From: UBA8752 sp036159995
GTDB taxonomy: Bacteria > Bacteroidota > Bacteroidia > Flavobacteriales_D > Sanyastnellaceae
Assembly (NCBI GenBank): GCA_036159995.1
Contig: JAYYEI010000049.1
Location: forward strand, 124,001-188,000
Direction: 5' to 3'
DNA: 64,000 bases
The position numbers and the translations under genes were made by a program. Position 1 is the first letter of the stretch; each line of letters opens with the position of its first letter. A model generated the notes under the pieces. That model ran no database searches. It was not told where the DNA came from and saw nothing but the letters and a program-made list of their open reading frames with translations. This document shows, in pieces, positions 52,677 through 60,541 of this stretch.

Positions 52677-52898
52677 TCAGTATTCGTCCTCGTTGAAGAA
52701 GAAATCCTCCTTGGAGGGGTAGTCAGGCCAGATGTCCTCGATGGTGTCGTAGGACTCCTGGTCATCCTCAATCTGCTGCAGGTTTTCCACCACCTCCAGC
52801 GGCGCACCGGTGCGCATCGCAAAGTCGATCAGCTCGTCCTTGGTGGCGGGCCAGGGGGCATCCTCGAGGTAGGAGGCGAGTTCAAGCGTCCAATACAT
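52677..52898 (-). CDS. DUF2795 domain protein
   Basis: A 73-residue acidic protein, recognisable as the small Bacteroidota DUF2795 family: YWTLELASYLEDAPWPATKDELIDFA, RTGAPLEVVENLQ and an acidic end (EDIWPDYP, FFFNEDEY). It is highly conserved in Flavobacteria as far as I recall, but its role is unknown. It is likely a small helical cytosolic protein. It stands alone between a terminator and its own good promoter, suggesting constitutive independent expression. Confidence 0.88.
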   Translation of the reverse strand: MYWTLELASYLEDAPWPATKDELIDFAMRTGAPLEVVENLQQIEDDQESYDTIEDIWPDYPSKEDFFFNEDEY

Positions 52899-52920
52899 GG
52901 TGAGTCGTATTCAGGCGCGG

Positions 52921-52950
52921 CAAAAGTAGCAGGGCCGCCGATGTGTGCAA
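52921..52950 (-). promoter_or_regulatory. Canonical Bacteroidota promoter of the DUF2795 gene
   Basis: On the minus strand a TTG (52948-52950) is followed after 19 nt by TACTTTTG (52921-52928), matching the TTG-N17-23-TAnnTTTG layout. The box ends 22 nt before the ATG, a normal leader. It is the best full promoter in the window. Confidence 0.7.
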
Positions 52951-53002
52951 CCCCTACGGGGCACACCCACAAAAAGTTGGGGTCAAAGTGCTCGAAATGA
53001 GG

Positions 53003-53551
53003 TCATTTGGGATCGAGGGGCCACTTGACCTCGACGGTTCCGGTCGTGTGGGCCGCCCACCGGCCGAGCGTGAAGAAGGCATCGCTGAGCCGGTTGAGGT
53101 ACTGCAGGGCCGTTTCGGGCTGGCCCACGAGCCGGTCGAGGGCCACGGCCCGGCGTTCCGCTCGGCGCGAGATCGTGCGGGCGAGGTGGCAGGCCGAGAG
53201 TGCGGGGTGTCCGCCCGGCAGGACGAAGTTCCGCAGCGGCTCCAGCGGCTCCTCCATGGCGTCGATCCACTGTTCCAGTCCCTCGATGTCCGCCTGCCCA
53301 GTGGTGAGGGCACCGGGCCGCGGTCCCTCGGGGTCGGCAAAGATCCCCCCAATCCGGAAGAGGTGGTCCTGGATCGCGTGCAGCCGGTCGGCGTGCGGAG
53401 CGAGGGCCTCATGGTCGAGCAGTCCGCCCACGATGGCATTGAGTTCGTCGAGCGTGCCGTACGCTTCGATGCGGGCGTCGTCCTTGTGGACGCGGTCGCC
53501 GTTGAAGAGGGAGGTCTCGCCGCCATCCCCGGTCCGGGTGTAGATGCGCAT
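53003..53551 (-). CDS. Cob(I)yrinic acid a,c-diamide adenosyltransferase (PduO type)
   Basis: Transfers the adenosyl group of ATP to cob(I)alamin to make coenzyme B12. The 182-residue helical protein has the PduO-type signatures: IYTRTGDGGETSLFNGDRV at 3-21 (ATP binding), RIEAYGTLDELNAIVG at ~28-43, FVLPGGHPALSACHLARTISRRAER at ~112-136 and LNRLSDAFFTLGRW. No other cobalamin gene is in the window, so it may serve B12 salvage. The ATG at 53551 is supported by a -7-like box 4 nt upstream. The 104-nt gap after the DUF2795 start holds only that gene's promoter. Confidence 0.93.
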   Translation of the reverse strand: MRIYTRTGDGGETSLFNGDRVHKDDARIEAYGTLDELNAIVGGLLDHEALAPHADRLHAIQDHLFRIGGIFADPEGPRPGALTTGQADIEGLEQWIDAMEEPLEPLRNFVLPGGHPALSACHLARTISRRAERRAVALDRLVGQPETALQYLNRLSDAFFTLGRWAAHTTGTVEVKWPLDPK

Positions 53552-53555
53552 GGAA

Positions 53556-53563
53556 CAAAGGTG
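53556..53563 (-). promoter_or_regulatory. Start-proximal -7-like box of the adenosyltransferase gene
   Basis: CACCTTTG on the minus strand is separated from the ATG at 53551 by TTCC. Same box and same upstream TTGG spacing as mreB. Confidence 0.5.
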
Positions 53564-53610
53564 GGAAGGGAAGGGCCAATGTGGAGCGGGAAGTCCATCG
53601 GGGACCTCGC

Positions 53611-53618
53611 TACCTTCG
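53611..53618 (+). promoter_or_regulatory. Start-proximal -7-like box of the dCMP deaminase gene
   Basis: TACCTTCG (one change from TAnnTTTG) is followed by CACC and then the GTG start at 53623. Confidence 0.5.
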
Positions 53619-53622
53619 CACC

Positions 53623-54063
53623 GTGAAGCCCATGTCGGAGGAAAAGCAACGCCGTTATGACCTCGCCTACCTGAGGATGGCACGGGAATGGGCCCAATTG
53701 TCCCATTGCACCCGAAAGCAGGTTGGCGCCCTCATCGTCCGGGACGGGATGATCGTATCGGACGGGTACAACGGAACCCCGAGCGGATTCCCCAATGCCT
53801 GCGAGAATGAGGCGGGGGAGACGCATTGGTACGTGCTCCATGCCGAGGCCAACGCCATCACCAAGCTGGCGCGTTCCACCCACACCGCACAGGGGGCGAC
53901 CCTGTACATCACCCTGTCGCCGTGCCGGGACTGTGCCAAGCTGATCCATCAAGTCGGCATCCGTCGGGTCGTCTACACGCATCCCTACAAGGACGATTCC
54001 GGGATCGATTTCCTGAACCAGGCGGGGGTGGAGATTGTACGTTATCCCGAAGATGCCGACTGA
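53623..54063 (+). CDS. dCMP deaminase family protein
   Basis: Zinc deaminase converting dCMP to dUMP for thymidylate synthesis. The 146-residue protein has HAEANAI with zinc ligand His73 and proton-shuttle Glu75, and the second zinc motif SPCRDCAK with Cys101/Cys104. DGYNGTPSGFPNAC at ~47-60 is the substrate-binding loop of dCMP deaminases, which favours this over cytidine or guanine deaminase. I prefer the GTG at 53623 because a -7-like box ends 4 nt before it; the ATG at 53632 would only remove three residues. Its end overlaps the S41 protease start by 11 nt. Confidence 0.93.
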   Translation: MKPMSEEKQRRYDLAYLRMAREWAQLSHCTRKQVGALIVRDGMIVSDGYNGTPSGFPNACENEAGETHWYVLHAEANAITKLARSTHTAQGATLYITLSPCRDCAKLIHQVGIRRVVYTHPYKDDSGIDFLNQAGVEIVRYPEDAD

Positions 54064-55690
54064 TCGCCCTCCCATGCCGCGTGCCTGGGTGCCCCTTGCT
54101 CTGGGCGCAGCACTCTGCCTGGGCGCCTACCTCGGCCGCGGACTCGGCACCGGCACCACAGCGTGGGAGTTCGCCGAGCCCCGCTTCCTGCCTTCCGGCC
54201 AGGTCTTGAGCTCGGTCCTCGACCGCATCGACCGCATGTACGTGGACCCGGTGGACCGGAACCGCCTGACCGACATCGCCATCGACGCCATTCTCGATGA
54301 GTTGGACCCGCACAGCGATTGGTTCAGCGCCGAGGAGCTGGCGGCCATGGCCGAGCCGATGGAGGGCAACTTCGAGGGCATCGGGGTTGAATTCCTGCTC
54401 CAAGAGGACACCATCATGGTGGTCACGCCCATCGTGGGCGGGCCCAGTGAGGCGGCCGGCATCCGGTCTGGCGACCGCATCGTCTCCGTGGACGACAGCG
54501 TCATCGCGGGCACGGGGCTGAGCAACTCGAAGGTGATGCGCCTGCTCAAGGGGCCGTCCGGCACGGAAGTCGGCCTCGGCCTTCTCCGACCAGGCGCGTC
54601 GGACACCGCCCTCATCGATGTGACCCTGCGGCGTGGGCGCATCCCCATCCACAGCGTGGTGGCGGCCGAGCGCATGCCGGATGGCACGGGCTACATCAAG
54701 GTCATCCGGTTCGCCCGCAACACCCACGAGGAATTCGACGCCGCCCTGTCCAGCCTCCTCGAGGCGGGAGTCGAGCGGTTCGTGCTCGACCTGCGGGGCA
54801 ATGGGGGCGGATACCTGCATGCGGCGGTGCCCATGGTGGAACGGTTCCTCGACGAAGGGGACCTCGTGGTCTACACCGAAGGGGCCGCCCAGCCCCGCCG
54901 CGAATACGTGACGGAACGTCCAGGGCTCCTCCGGGACCTTCCGCTCGTGGTGATGGTCGACGAGGGCAGTGCCTCAGCCAGTGAAATCCTCGCGGGTGCC
55001 CTCCAAGATCACGACCGTGCGGTCATTGTAGGCCGGCGGACCTTTGGCAAGGGCCTTGTGCAGGAAGAGTTTCCCGTGGCCGATCGGGGCGCCCTGCGGC
55101 TGACCGTCGCACGGTACTACACACCGAGTGGCCGCAGCATCCAGCGTCCCTACGGCGATGGCGTCGACTACGAGGACGAGTGGATTGCACGACAGGAGCG
55201 CGGTGAATACGTCGAGGCCGACAGTATCCTCCGCGTGGATTCCCTCGCCTACCGCACTGAGGCAGGCCGGACCGTATACGGGGGAGGGGGCATCGCGCCG
55301 GACGTCTTCGTTCCACTCGATACCGGCAGTTTCCCGGTGTCCTTCCGCGAGCTGGTGTATGCGGGACGCCTCCGCGAGCACGCCTTCGAGCTGGGAACCG
55401 ATCGCCGTAAAGCGTTCCTCGCCCTTGGCACCGTCACCGACTTCCTCGATGCCGTCGAATCGGGCCTCGACCTCGGGGTGGACCCGCTGATCGACGAATC
55501 CTACCGACCCGATGAGGAGCGGGTGCGCTCCCGCGAATTGACCCGCCAACGCATTGCCGAACGCATCGCCCACAACCTCTGGGGTGAGAGCGCAGGACAC
55601 CGCGCCGCCTTGCGGGCCGACGGTGAATGGCAGGCCGCCTTGGCCGCTTTTGACGACATGGAGTCGCTGCTCACCCCGGCGGCGAATTAG
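54053..55690 (+). CDS. S41 family C-terminal processing peptidase
   Basis: A 545-residue tail-specific protease. It has an N-terminal membrane anchor or signal (WVPLALGAALCLGAYLG at ~12-28), DELDPHSDWFSAEELAAM at ~84-101, a PDZ domain at ~100-200 (SEAAGIRSGDRIVSVDD), and the S41 core with LDLRGNGGGYLHAAVPM, the catalytic serine region GSASASEILAGALQDH at ~304-319 and the catalytic lysine in FGKGLVQEE ~25 residues later. The ~120-residue C-terminal part after the core is helical. Acts in the periplasm on proteins or muropeptidases. It overlaps the dCMP deaminase gene by 11 nt. The TAG stop forms the start of the superoxide dismutase promoter box. Confidence 0.92.
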   Translation: MPTDRPPMPRAWVPLALGAALCLGAYLGRGLGTGTTAWEFAEPRFLPSGQVLSSVLDRIDRMYVDPVDRNRLTDIAIDAILDELDPHSDWFSAEELAAMAEPMEGNFEGIGVEFLLQEDTIMVVTPIVGGPSEAAGIRSGDRIVSVDDSVIAGTGLSNSKVMRLLKGPSGTEVGLGLLRPGASDTALIDVTLRRGRIPIHSVVAAERMPDGTGYIKVIRFARNTHEEFDAALSSLLEAGVERFVLDLRGNGGGYLHAAVPMVERFLDEGDLVVYTEGAAQPRREYVTERPGLLRDLPLVVMVDEGSASASEILAGALQDHDRAVIVGRRTFGKGLVQEEFPVADRGALRLTVARYYTPSGRSIQRPYGDGVDYEDEWIARQERGEYVEADSILRVDSLAYRTEAGRTVYGGGGIAPDVFVPLDTGSFPVSFRELVYAGRLREHAFELGTDRRKAFLALGTVTDFLDAVESGLDLGVDPLIDESYRPDEERVRSRELTRQRIAERIAHNLWGESAGHRAALRADGEWQAALAAFDDMESLLTPAAN

Positions 55691-55695
55691 ATTTG
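55688..55695 (+). promoter_or_regulatory. -7 box of the superoxide dismutase gene overlapping a stop codon
   Basis: TAGATTTG matches TAnnTTTG exactly; its TAG is the stop codon of the S41 protease gene. The box ends 41 nt before the ATG, so here the leader is of normal length. Confidence 0.55.
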
Positions 55696-55736
55696 ACTCC
55701 CCACCCAGGAAACCCAACCCCGAATTCCCTTTCATC

Positions 55737-56342
<606 letters not shown>

Positions 56343-56358
56343 TTTGCCCACGCGCCGC

Positions 56359-57042
56359 ATGCGATTTCTCATCCTCGTCGCGGGCGGCACGGGCACCCGC
56401 ATGAACCGGCCGGTGGCCAAGCAGTTCCTTCCGCTTGGTGACCGACCGGTCATCGTTCACACCCTCGAGCGCTTCCGTGAGGCGGTGCCCGACCTCTTCG
56501 TGGTCCTCGTCCTGCATGAGAGCCTGCACGAGGAATGGGCCGAAGTGGTCCGGGCCCATCCGACCGCGGCCGTCGACCGGGTGGTCAACGGCGGAGCCGA
56601 GCGGTTCCACTCCGTTCGCAACGGGTTGGACGCCCTGCCTGCAGAACCTGGGCTTGTGGGAATCCACGATGCGGTGCGGCCCCTGGTCGAAGTGGAGACC
56701 ATCCGGCGGTGTTACGAGGCGGCTGAGGCCTTCGGGGGCGCCATTCCCCTCGTTCCGGTCAAGGACACGATCCGCCGCATCGGTGAAGGGGGCAGTGCGC
56801 CCTTGGATCGGGCGGAACTGCGGGCCGTACAGACGCCGCAGGTGTTCGATTTGCCTGCGCTCCGGGACGCTTATGCCGTCGAGTATGCCCCCCATTTCAC
56901 GGACGATGCCACCGTCTGGGAGGCCTCGGGAAGGCCAGTGGCGCCCGTGGAGGGCGACCTGCACAACATCAAGCTGACGACGCCGGAAGACCTGCTGAGT
57001 GCCGAGGCATTCCTCGCCCTCAGGCGGGACGCTGCCGAATGA
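56359..57042 (+). CDS. ispD: 2-C-methyl-D-erythritol 4-phosphate cytidylyltransferase
   Basis: Third enzyme of the MEP isoprenoid pathway, forming CDP-methylerythritol. The 227-residue protein has FLILVAGGTGTRMNRPVAKQFLPLGDRPVIVHTL (CTP-binding loop at ~7-21 with the conserved Lys), RVVNGGAERFHSVRNGL, VGIHDAVRPLV with the metal Asp, VPVKDTIR, and AVQTPQVFDLPALRDAY with DDATVWEASG. VAGG replaces the more usual AAGxG start of the loop. ATG 56359 gives the normal start; a TTG at 56344 is unlikely. It follows sod by 16 nt and overlaps the convergent CPBP gene by 23 nt at the 3' end. Confidence 0.94.
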   Translation: MRFLILVAGGTGTRMNRPVAKQFLPLGDRPVIVHTLERFREAVPDLFVVLVLHESLHEEWAEVVRAHPTAAVDRVVNGGAERFHSVRNGLDALPAEPGLVGIHDAVRPLVEVETIRRCYEAAEAFGGAIPLVPVKDTIRRIGEGGSAPLDRAELRAVQTPQVFDLPALRDAYAVEYAPHFTDDATVWEASGRPVAPVEGDLHNIKLTTPEDLLSAEAFLALRRDAAE

Positions 57043-57904
57043 CCCGGTCCACCCCGTAGATGCAGGCGGCCATCGCGGCCGTGCCCCCGATCACGACCAG
57101 CGGTGTCAAATCGAGGATGTCGTCGGTCATGCTGCCGGTGACCCACAGCGTGACCGCGGCGAGGGCGTTGTTGGCGAAGTGGGCGGCCATGCCGGGAATC
57201 AGGCTGCCGGTGCGGTGGGCGAGCCATCCGAACAGGGCGCCGAGCAGCACCCGCGGCAGGAATCCATAGAACTGGAAATGAATGGCGCTGAAGACGATGG
57301 CGGTCAGGGCGATGCCCCAGAAGGCGCTGCCGGTCGCCCGGATCAGCAGGGGCTGGAGCACGCCTCGGAAGGAGAGTTCCTCGAAGATCGCCGGCAGTCC
57401 GGCCACGCTGAGCAGGATGACGATGCGCTTGACGCCCTCTCCCGAAGCGAGGAACGCCGTCATGGCCTCGATCATCTCCTCGAGTGGTTTGAACAGGCGT
57501 TCCAGGAGCCCCCCCTCGGGAATCAGCAGTCCGTTGAGTTCGTAGCTCGCCATGAGCAACGGCCCGCTGGCCACCGTGGCGAGGATGGCGAGGAGGAGCA
57601 CGGACGTGTTGCGGCCGACCGACCGGCCAGGAAGACCCTGCAGGGCGCTGCGGTCCCAAAGTCGGATGGCGAGCCAGACAGCACCACCGAAGCCGAGCGC
57701 TTGGCTGCAGAGGTTCTGGAAGTGCAGCTGCCACCAGCTGGCGTCGTCCGTGGGCATGTCCCCACCTGGCACCATGGCCACGACCCCATCGAACAGCACC
57801 CCGGAGAGAAAGGTGGCGACGACGGAAGCCACCACGGTCCCCACGAGAAGGAGGCCGAGGAAGATGAGGGAGCGGCTGATGCCCTGGATGTGGTCGGCGG
57901 TCAT
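57020..57904 (-). CDS. CPBP family intramembrane metalloprotease
   Basis: A 294-residue membrane protein of the CPBP (Rce1/Abi) family. Eight or so hydrophobic segments are visible; the signature is complete: Glu175-Glu176-xxx-Arg180 (FEELSFRG), His209 (SAIHFQFYG) and His242/Asn246 (AAHFANNAL). Family members cleave prenylated or bacteriocin-like peptides, or act as membrane chaperones; no substrate candidate is adjacent. ATG 57904 is supported by a -7-like box ending 5 nt upstream that begins with the dus stop codon. It is last in the 62.5-57 kb minus-strand run. Confidence 0.9.
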   Translation of the reverse strand: MTADHIQGISRSLIFLGLLLVGTVVASVVATFLSGVLFDGVVAMVPGGDMPTDDASWWQLHFQNLCSQALGFGGAVWLAIRLWDRSALQGLPGRSVGRNTSVLLLAILATVASGPLLMASYELNGLLIPEGGLLERLFKPLEEMIEAMTAFLASGEGVKRIVILLSVAGLPAIFEELSFRGVLQPLLIRATGSAFWGIALTAIVFSAIHFQFYGFLPRVLLGALFGWLAHRTGSLIPGMAAHFANNALAAVTLWVTGSMTDDILDLTPLVVIGGTAAMAACIYGVDRVIRQRPA

Positions 57905-57909
57905 GGGGC

Positions 57910-57917
57910 CGAATCTA
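57910..57917 (-). promoter_or_regulatory. Start-proximal -7-like box of the CPBP gene overlapping the dus stop
   Basis: TAGATTCG on the minus strand begins with the TAG stop codon of dus and is separated from the CPBP ATG by GCCCC. Confidence 0.5.
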
Positions 57918-58910
57918 CGCCGGCAGGGCCGTGTCGCCGTAGGTCGCCGCGACCTGGTCGAGGGTGGCGTGCAACACGGCGGGGTCGTCCTCCGTCACCA
58001 GCTTGAGCCGATGCTCCTTGAAATGGGACAGTCCGCGGAAGTAGTTGGCATAATGGCGGCGCATCTCCACGACGCCGAGCCGCAAGCCCTTCCATTCGAG
58101 GCTGTGGTCGAGGTGCTGTCGGGCGGCCTCCACGCGGTCCGCCACGGTCGGCTGTGGCAGATGCTCGCCGGTGGCGAAGTAGTGCTTGATCTGGTCGAAA
58201 ATCCAGGGGTTGCCGATGCTGCCGCGGCCGATCATGATGCCGTCCACCCCGTATTCGTTGCGGTAGGCGAGGGCCTTCTCGGGGGTATCCACGTCGCCGT
58301 TTCCGAAGACGGGAATCGCCATGCGCGGGTTCTCCCGGACGGCGCGGATGAGGGTCCAGTCCGCCTCGCCCTTGTACATCTGGGAGCGGGTCCTGCCGTG
58401 GATGGAGATGGCCTGGATGCCCACGTCCTGTAGGCGCTCGGCCACCTCCACGATGTACTTGGTGTTGTCGTCCCAACCGAGCCGCGTTTTGACGGTGACC
58501 GGCAGGTCGACGGCGTCCACGATTTCCTTGGTCATCGAGACCATCTTAGGGATGTCCTGGAGGATGCCGGCTCCGGCGCCCTTGCAGGCGACCTTCTTGA
58601 CCGGACAACCGTAATTGATGTCGAGCACATCGGGTCCGGACGCCGCGGAGATTTCCGCCGCCCGCCGCATCGAGTCGATTTCCGAGCCGAAAATCTGGAT
58701 GCCGATTGGGCGCTCCTTCTCGTAGATGTCGAGCTTCTGTCGGCTTTTGGCGGCATCCCGGATCAGGCCTTCGGAGCTGATGAATTCGGTGTACATCATG
58801 TCCGCTCCGTGCCGCTTGCAGAGCGTGCGGAAGGGCGGATCACTCACATCCTCCATGGGCGCAAGCAGGAGCGGAAAGTCACCGAGTTCGACGGGGCCGA
58901 TGCGGACCAT
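57915..58910 (-). CDS. dusB: tRNA-dihydrouridine synthase
   Basis: FMN enzyme reducing uridines in tRNA D-loops with NADPH. The 331-residue TIM barrel shows LLLAPMEDVSDPPFR at 14-28 (FMN site), the catalytic Cys102 in DINYGCPVKKV, VTVKTRLGWDD, ISIHGRTRSQMYKGEADW at ~174-191 and VFGNGDVDTPEKAL with GIMIGRGSIGNPWIF. Motifs favour the DusB-type bacterial clade, though the exact uridine cannot be fixed from sequence. Start ATG 58910 is supported by a -7 box 4 nt upstream that begins with the stop codon of the lolC-like gene. It is in the hflX-rbfA-lolC-dus-CPBP run. Confidence 0.93.
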   Translation of the reverse strand: MVRIGPVELGDFPLLLAPMEDVSDPPFRTLCKRHGADMMYTEFISSEGLIRDAAKSRQKLDIYEKERPIGIQIFGSEIDSMRRAAEISAASGPDVLDINYGCPVKKVACKGAGAGILQDIPKMVSMTKEIVDAVDLPVTVKTRLGWDDNTKYIVEVAERLQDVGIQAISIHGRTRSQMYKGEADWTLIRAVRENPRMAIPVFGNGDVDTPEKALAYRNEYGVDGIMIGRGSIGNPWIFDQIKHYFATGEHLPQPTVADRVEAARQHLDHSLEWKGLRLGVVEMRRHYANYFRGLSHFKEHRLKLVTEDDPAVLHATLDQVAATYGDTALPA

Positions 58911-58914
58911 GCCG

Positions 58915-58922
58915 CAAAATTA
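58915..58922 (-). promoter_or_regulatory. -7 box of dus overlapping the lolC-like stop codon
   Basis: TAATTTTG on the minus strand is an exact TAnnTTTG match. It begins with the TAA stop of the upstream permease gene and is separated from the dus ATG by only CGGC. Confidence 0.6.
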
Positions 58923-60161
58923 CGCCGCGTCGGGCGCCATGCGGCGGACGAGGTACGCGACCATGGCTGCGCTGAACGTTCCGCCCACCCCGAGGACCAT
59001 CCCGAGGACCCCGAGTACGTCGCCGGTCCGGAGGGAGACGGGGTAGGCCGGAACCATCGCCCCCTGCAGCCGCACCAGACCATACCGGTCTTGGAGCCAC
59101 ACAAGGGTCAGGCCGATGGCGAGGCCAGCCGCGGCACCGACCGCGTTGATGAGGAACCCCTGCCAGCTGAAGACCCGCCGGATGTCCCGCGGGGTCATCC
59201 CCATGGCGGACAGGGTGCCGATGTCGCGCCGCTTGTCGAGCAGGAGCATCGTCAGGGCGGCGAGGATGTTGAAGGCGGCGACGACGAGGATGAAGCTCAG
59301 GATGGCAAACGTGGCCCATTTCTCGGCCCGGCTCGTCGAATGGATCAGGGCGTTCTTCTCCCGGCGGGTGCGGGTCATTACGTCTTCCGTCCAGCGTGTA
59401 TCAATGGACTCCCTCAGCTCCTCTGGGCTCCAGCCCGGGGCGGGCACCAGTTCGATGCGCGACACCTGGTCTGGCCGCTGGAGGACCTTTTGGGCGAAGC
59501 CGAGGGGCGCGATGATGTGGCGGGCGTCGATGTCGGCGTTGACGCTGAAGGTGCCGCAGACCGACAGCCGCTCCAACACGAGCAGCCGATCGAGGCCGCC
59601 ATCCGGAGACCACCCCCTAGCTGAGGACAGGCTTCGCCCCCGCTTCGGGGCACCGACCATCAATGTGGCCGGTGCATCAGGCTGGACCGGGATGCGCAAT
59701 TGGCTCGCCACCCCCAGTCCGACATAGCCGCAGGCGCTGCCCAAGGTGTCCGGACGGAGCACATCCCCGCGCCGCAATCGACCGGCCAGACCGGTCTGCT
59801 CCGCATGGTCCACATCGAATCCAAGCAACGTGCAGACGACGGGTTCGCCCTGACGGCGCACCACAACATCCTGCTCCAGCACCCCGCCTGCCCAGGCCAC
59901 ACCGGGGTGGGCAGCGAGCGAGTCGACCCACGTTGCCTCGATGACCCGACCCTCGGCCGGCAGCACCGCGAGTTCGGTATCCAGACTCGAGAAGAGTTCC
60001 TCCACCAATTCCTCGATGCCGTTGAAGGCACTCAGGATGGCGATCATCGCGGCACAGACTGCCGCCACCACCACCACGGAAATGCCACTCACCAGGTGGA
60101 TGAGCCGCTGGGACTTCCGCGACCAGAGGTAGCGCCGTGCGATGCGGAAGGGGACGTTCAC
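58920..60161 (-). CDS. LolC/FtsX-type lipoprotein-releasing permease
   Basis: A 413-residue ABC permease of the LolC/LolE type: IARRYLWSRKSQRLIHLVSGISVVVVAAVCAAMIAILSAFNG with one N-terminal helix (~22-44), a large periplasmic domain (~50-270), then three helices (~280-400). Cytoplasmic coupling segment LLDKRRDIGTLSAMGMTPRDIRRVF at ~310-334 is the LolC signature. It would extract outer-membrane lipoproteins with an LolD ATPase, not found here. The start is GTG 60161, supported by a -7-like box 4 nt upstream. It follows rbfA by 28 nt, as in other Flavobacteria. The stop is TAA and contributes to the dus promoter. Confidence 0.92.
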   Translation of the reverse strand: MNVPFRIARRYLWSRKSQRLIHLVSGISVVVVAAVCAAMIAILSAFNGIEELVEELFSSLDTELAVLPAEGRVIEATWVDSLAAHPGVAWAGGVLEQDVVVRRQGEPVVCTLLGFDVDHAEQTGLAGRLRRGDVLRPDTLGSACGYVGLGVASQLRIPVQPDAPATLMVGAPKRGRSLSSARGWSPDGGLDRLLVLERLSVCGTFSVNADIDARHIIAPLGFAQKVLQRPDQVSRIELVPAPGWSPEELRESIDTRWTEDVMTRTRREKNALIHSTSRAEKWATFAILSFILVVAAFNILAALTMLLLDKRRDIGTLSAMGMTPRDIRRVFSWQGFLINAVGAAAGLAIGLTLVWLQDRYGLVRLQGAMVPAYPVSLRTGDVLGVLGMVLGVGGTFSAAMVAYLVRRMAPDAA

Positions 60162-60165
60162 GCCG

Positions 60166-60193
60166 TCAAGTTAGCCGAGCCGATTCGGGTCAA
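60166..60193 (-). promoter_or_regulatory. Promoter of the lolC-like gene
   Basis: On the minus strand TTG (60191-60193) is followed after 17 nt by TAACTTGA (60166-60173), which is separated from the GTG start by CGGC. Both elements lie between rbfA and the permease gene, the TTG overlapping the rbfA stop. Confidence 0.45.
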
Positions 60194-60540
60194 TCATCGG
60201 AGAGGAGTCGGTCGATTTCCTCGTACCGGTCGAGGCTGTCATCCAGGAAGAACCGGAGCTCGGGCATCTTGCGGAGGTGCTTGCCGACTTTGCCGGCGAG
60301 GGTCTTCCGGATGTGAAAGCCGTCCTGTTGGACGAGCGCCAACCCATCCTCCGGAGTCCCGGCCGAGGCGACCGGCATGAAGCTCAAGTACACCCGGGCC
60401 AGAGAGAGGTCGGGGGTCAACCGGACCGTGGTCACCGTGATGAAATGTCCGCCGAAGCGCATGGATGCTTCCCGCTGAAGGTAGGTTCCCAATTCGCGCT
60501 GGAGCAGCGCGCCGATGCGTTCCTGTCGAATGCCTGCCAT
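60190..60540 (-). CDS. rbfA: Ribosome-binding factor A
   Basis: A 116-residue KH-like protein that matures the 30S subunit by acting on the 5' end of 16S rRNA. Motifs: RQERIGALLQRELGTYLQRE at 5-24, VTVRLTPDLSLARVYLSFM (family TxVxxSxDLxxAxVYxS pattern), HIRKTLAGKVGKHLRKMPELRFFLDDSLDRYEEIDRLL. The ATG at 60540 lies 1 nt after the hflX stop, pairing two ribosome-associated proteins. The lolC-like gene follows 28 nt downstream. Confidence 0.93.
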   Translation of the reverse strand: MAGIRQERIGALLQRELGTYLQREASMRFGGHFITVTTVRLTPDLSLARVYLSFMPVASAGTPEDGLALVQQDGFHIRKTLAGKVGKHLRKMPELRFFLDDSLDRYEEIDRLLSDD

Positions 60541-60541
60541 G

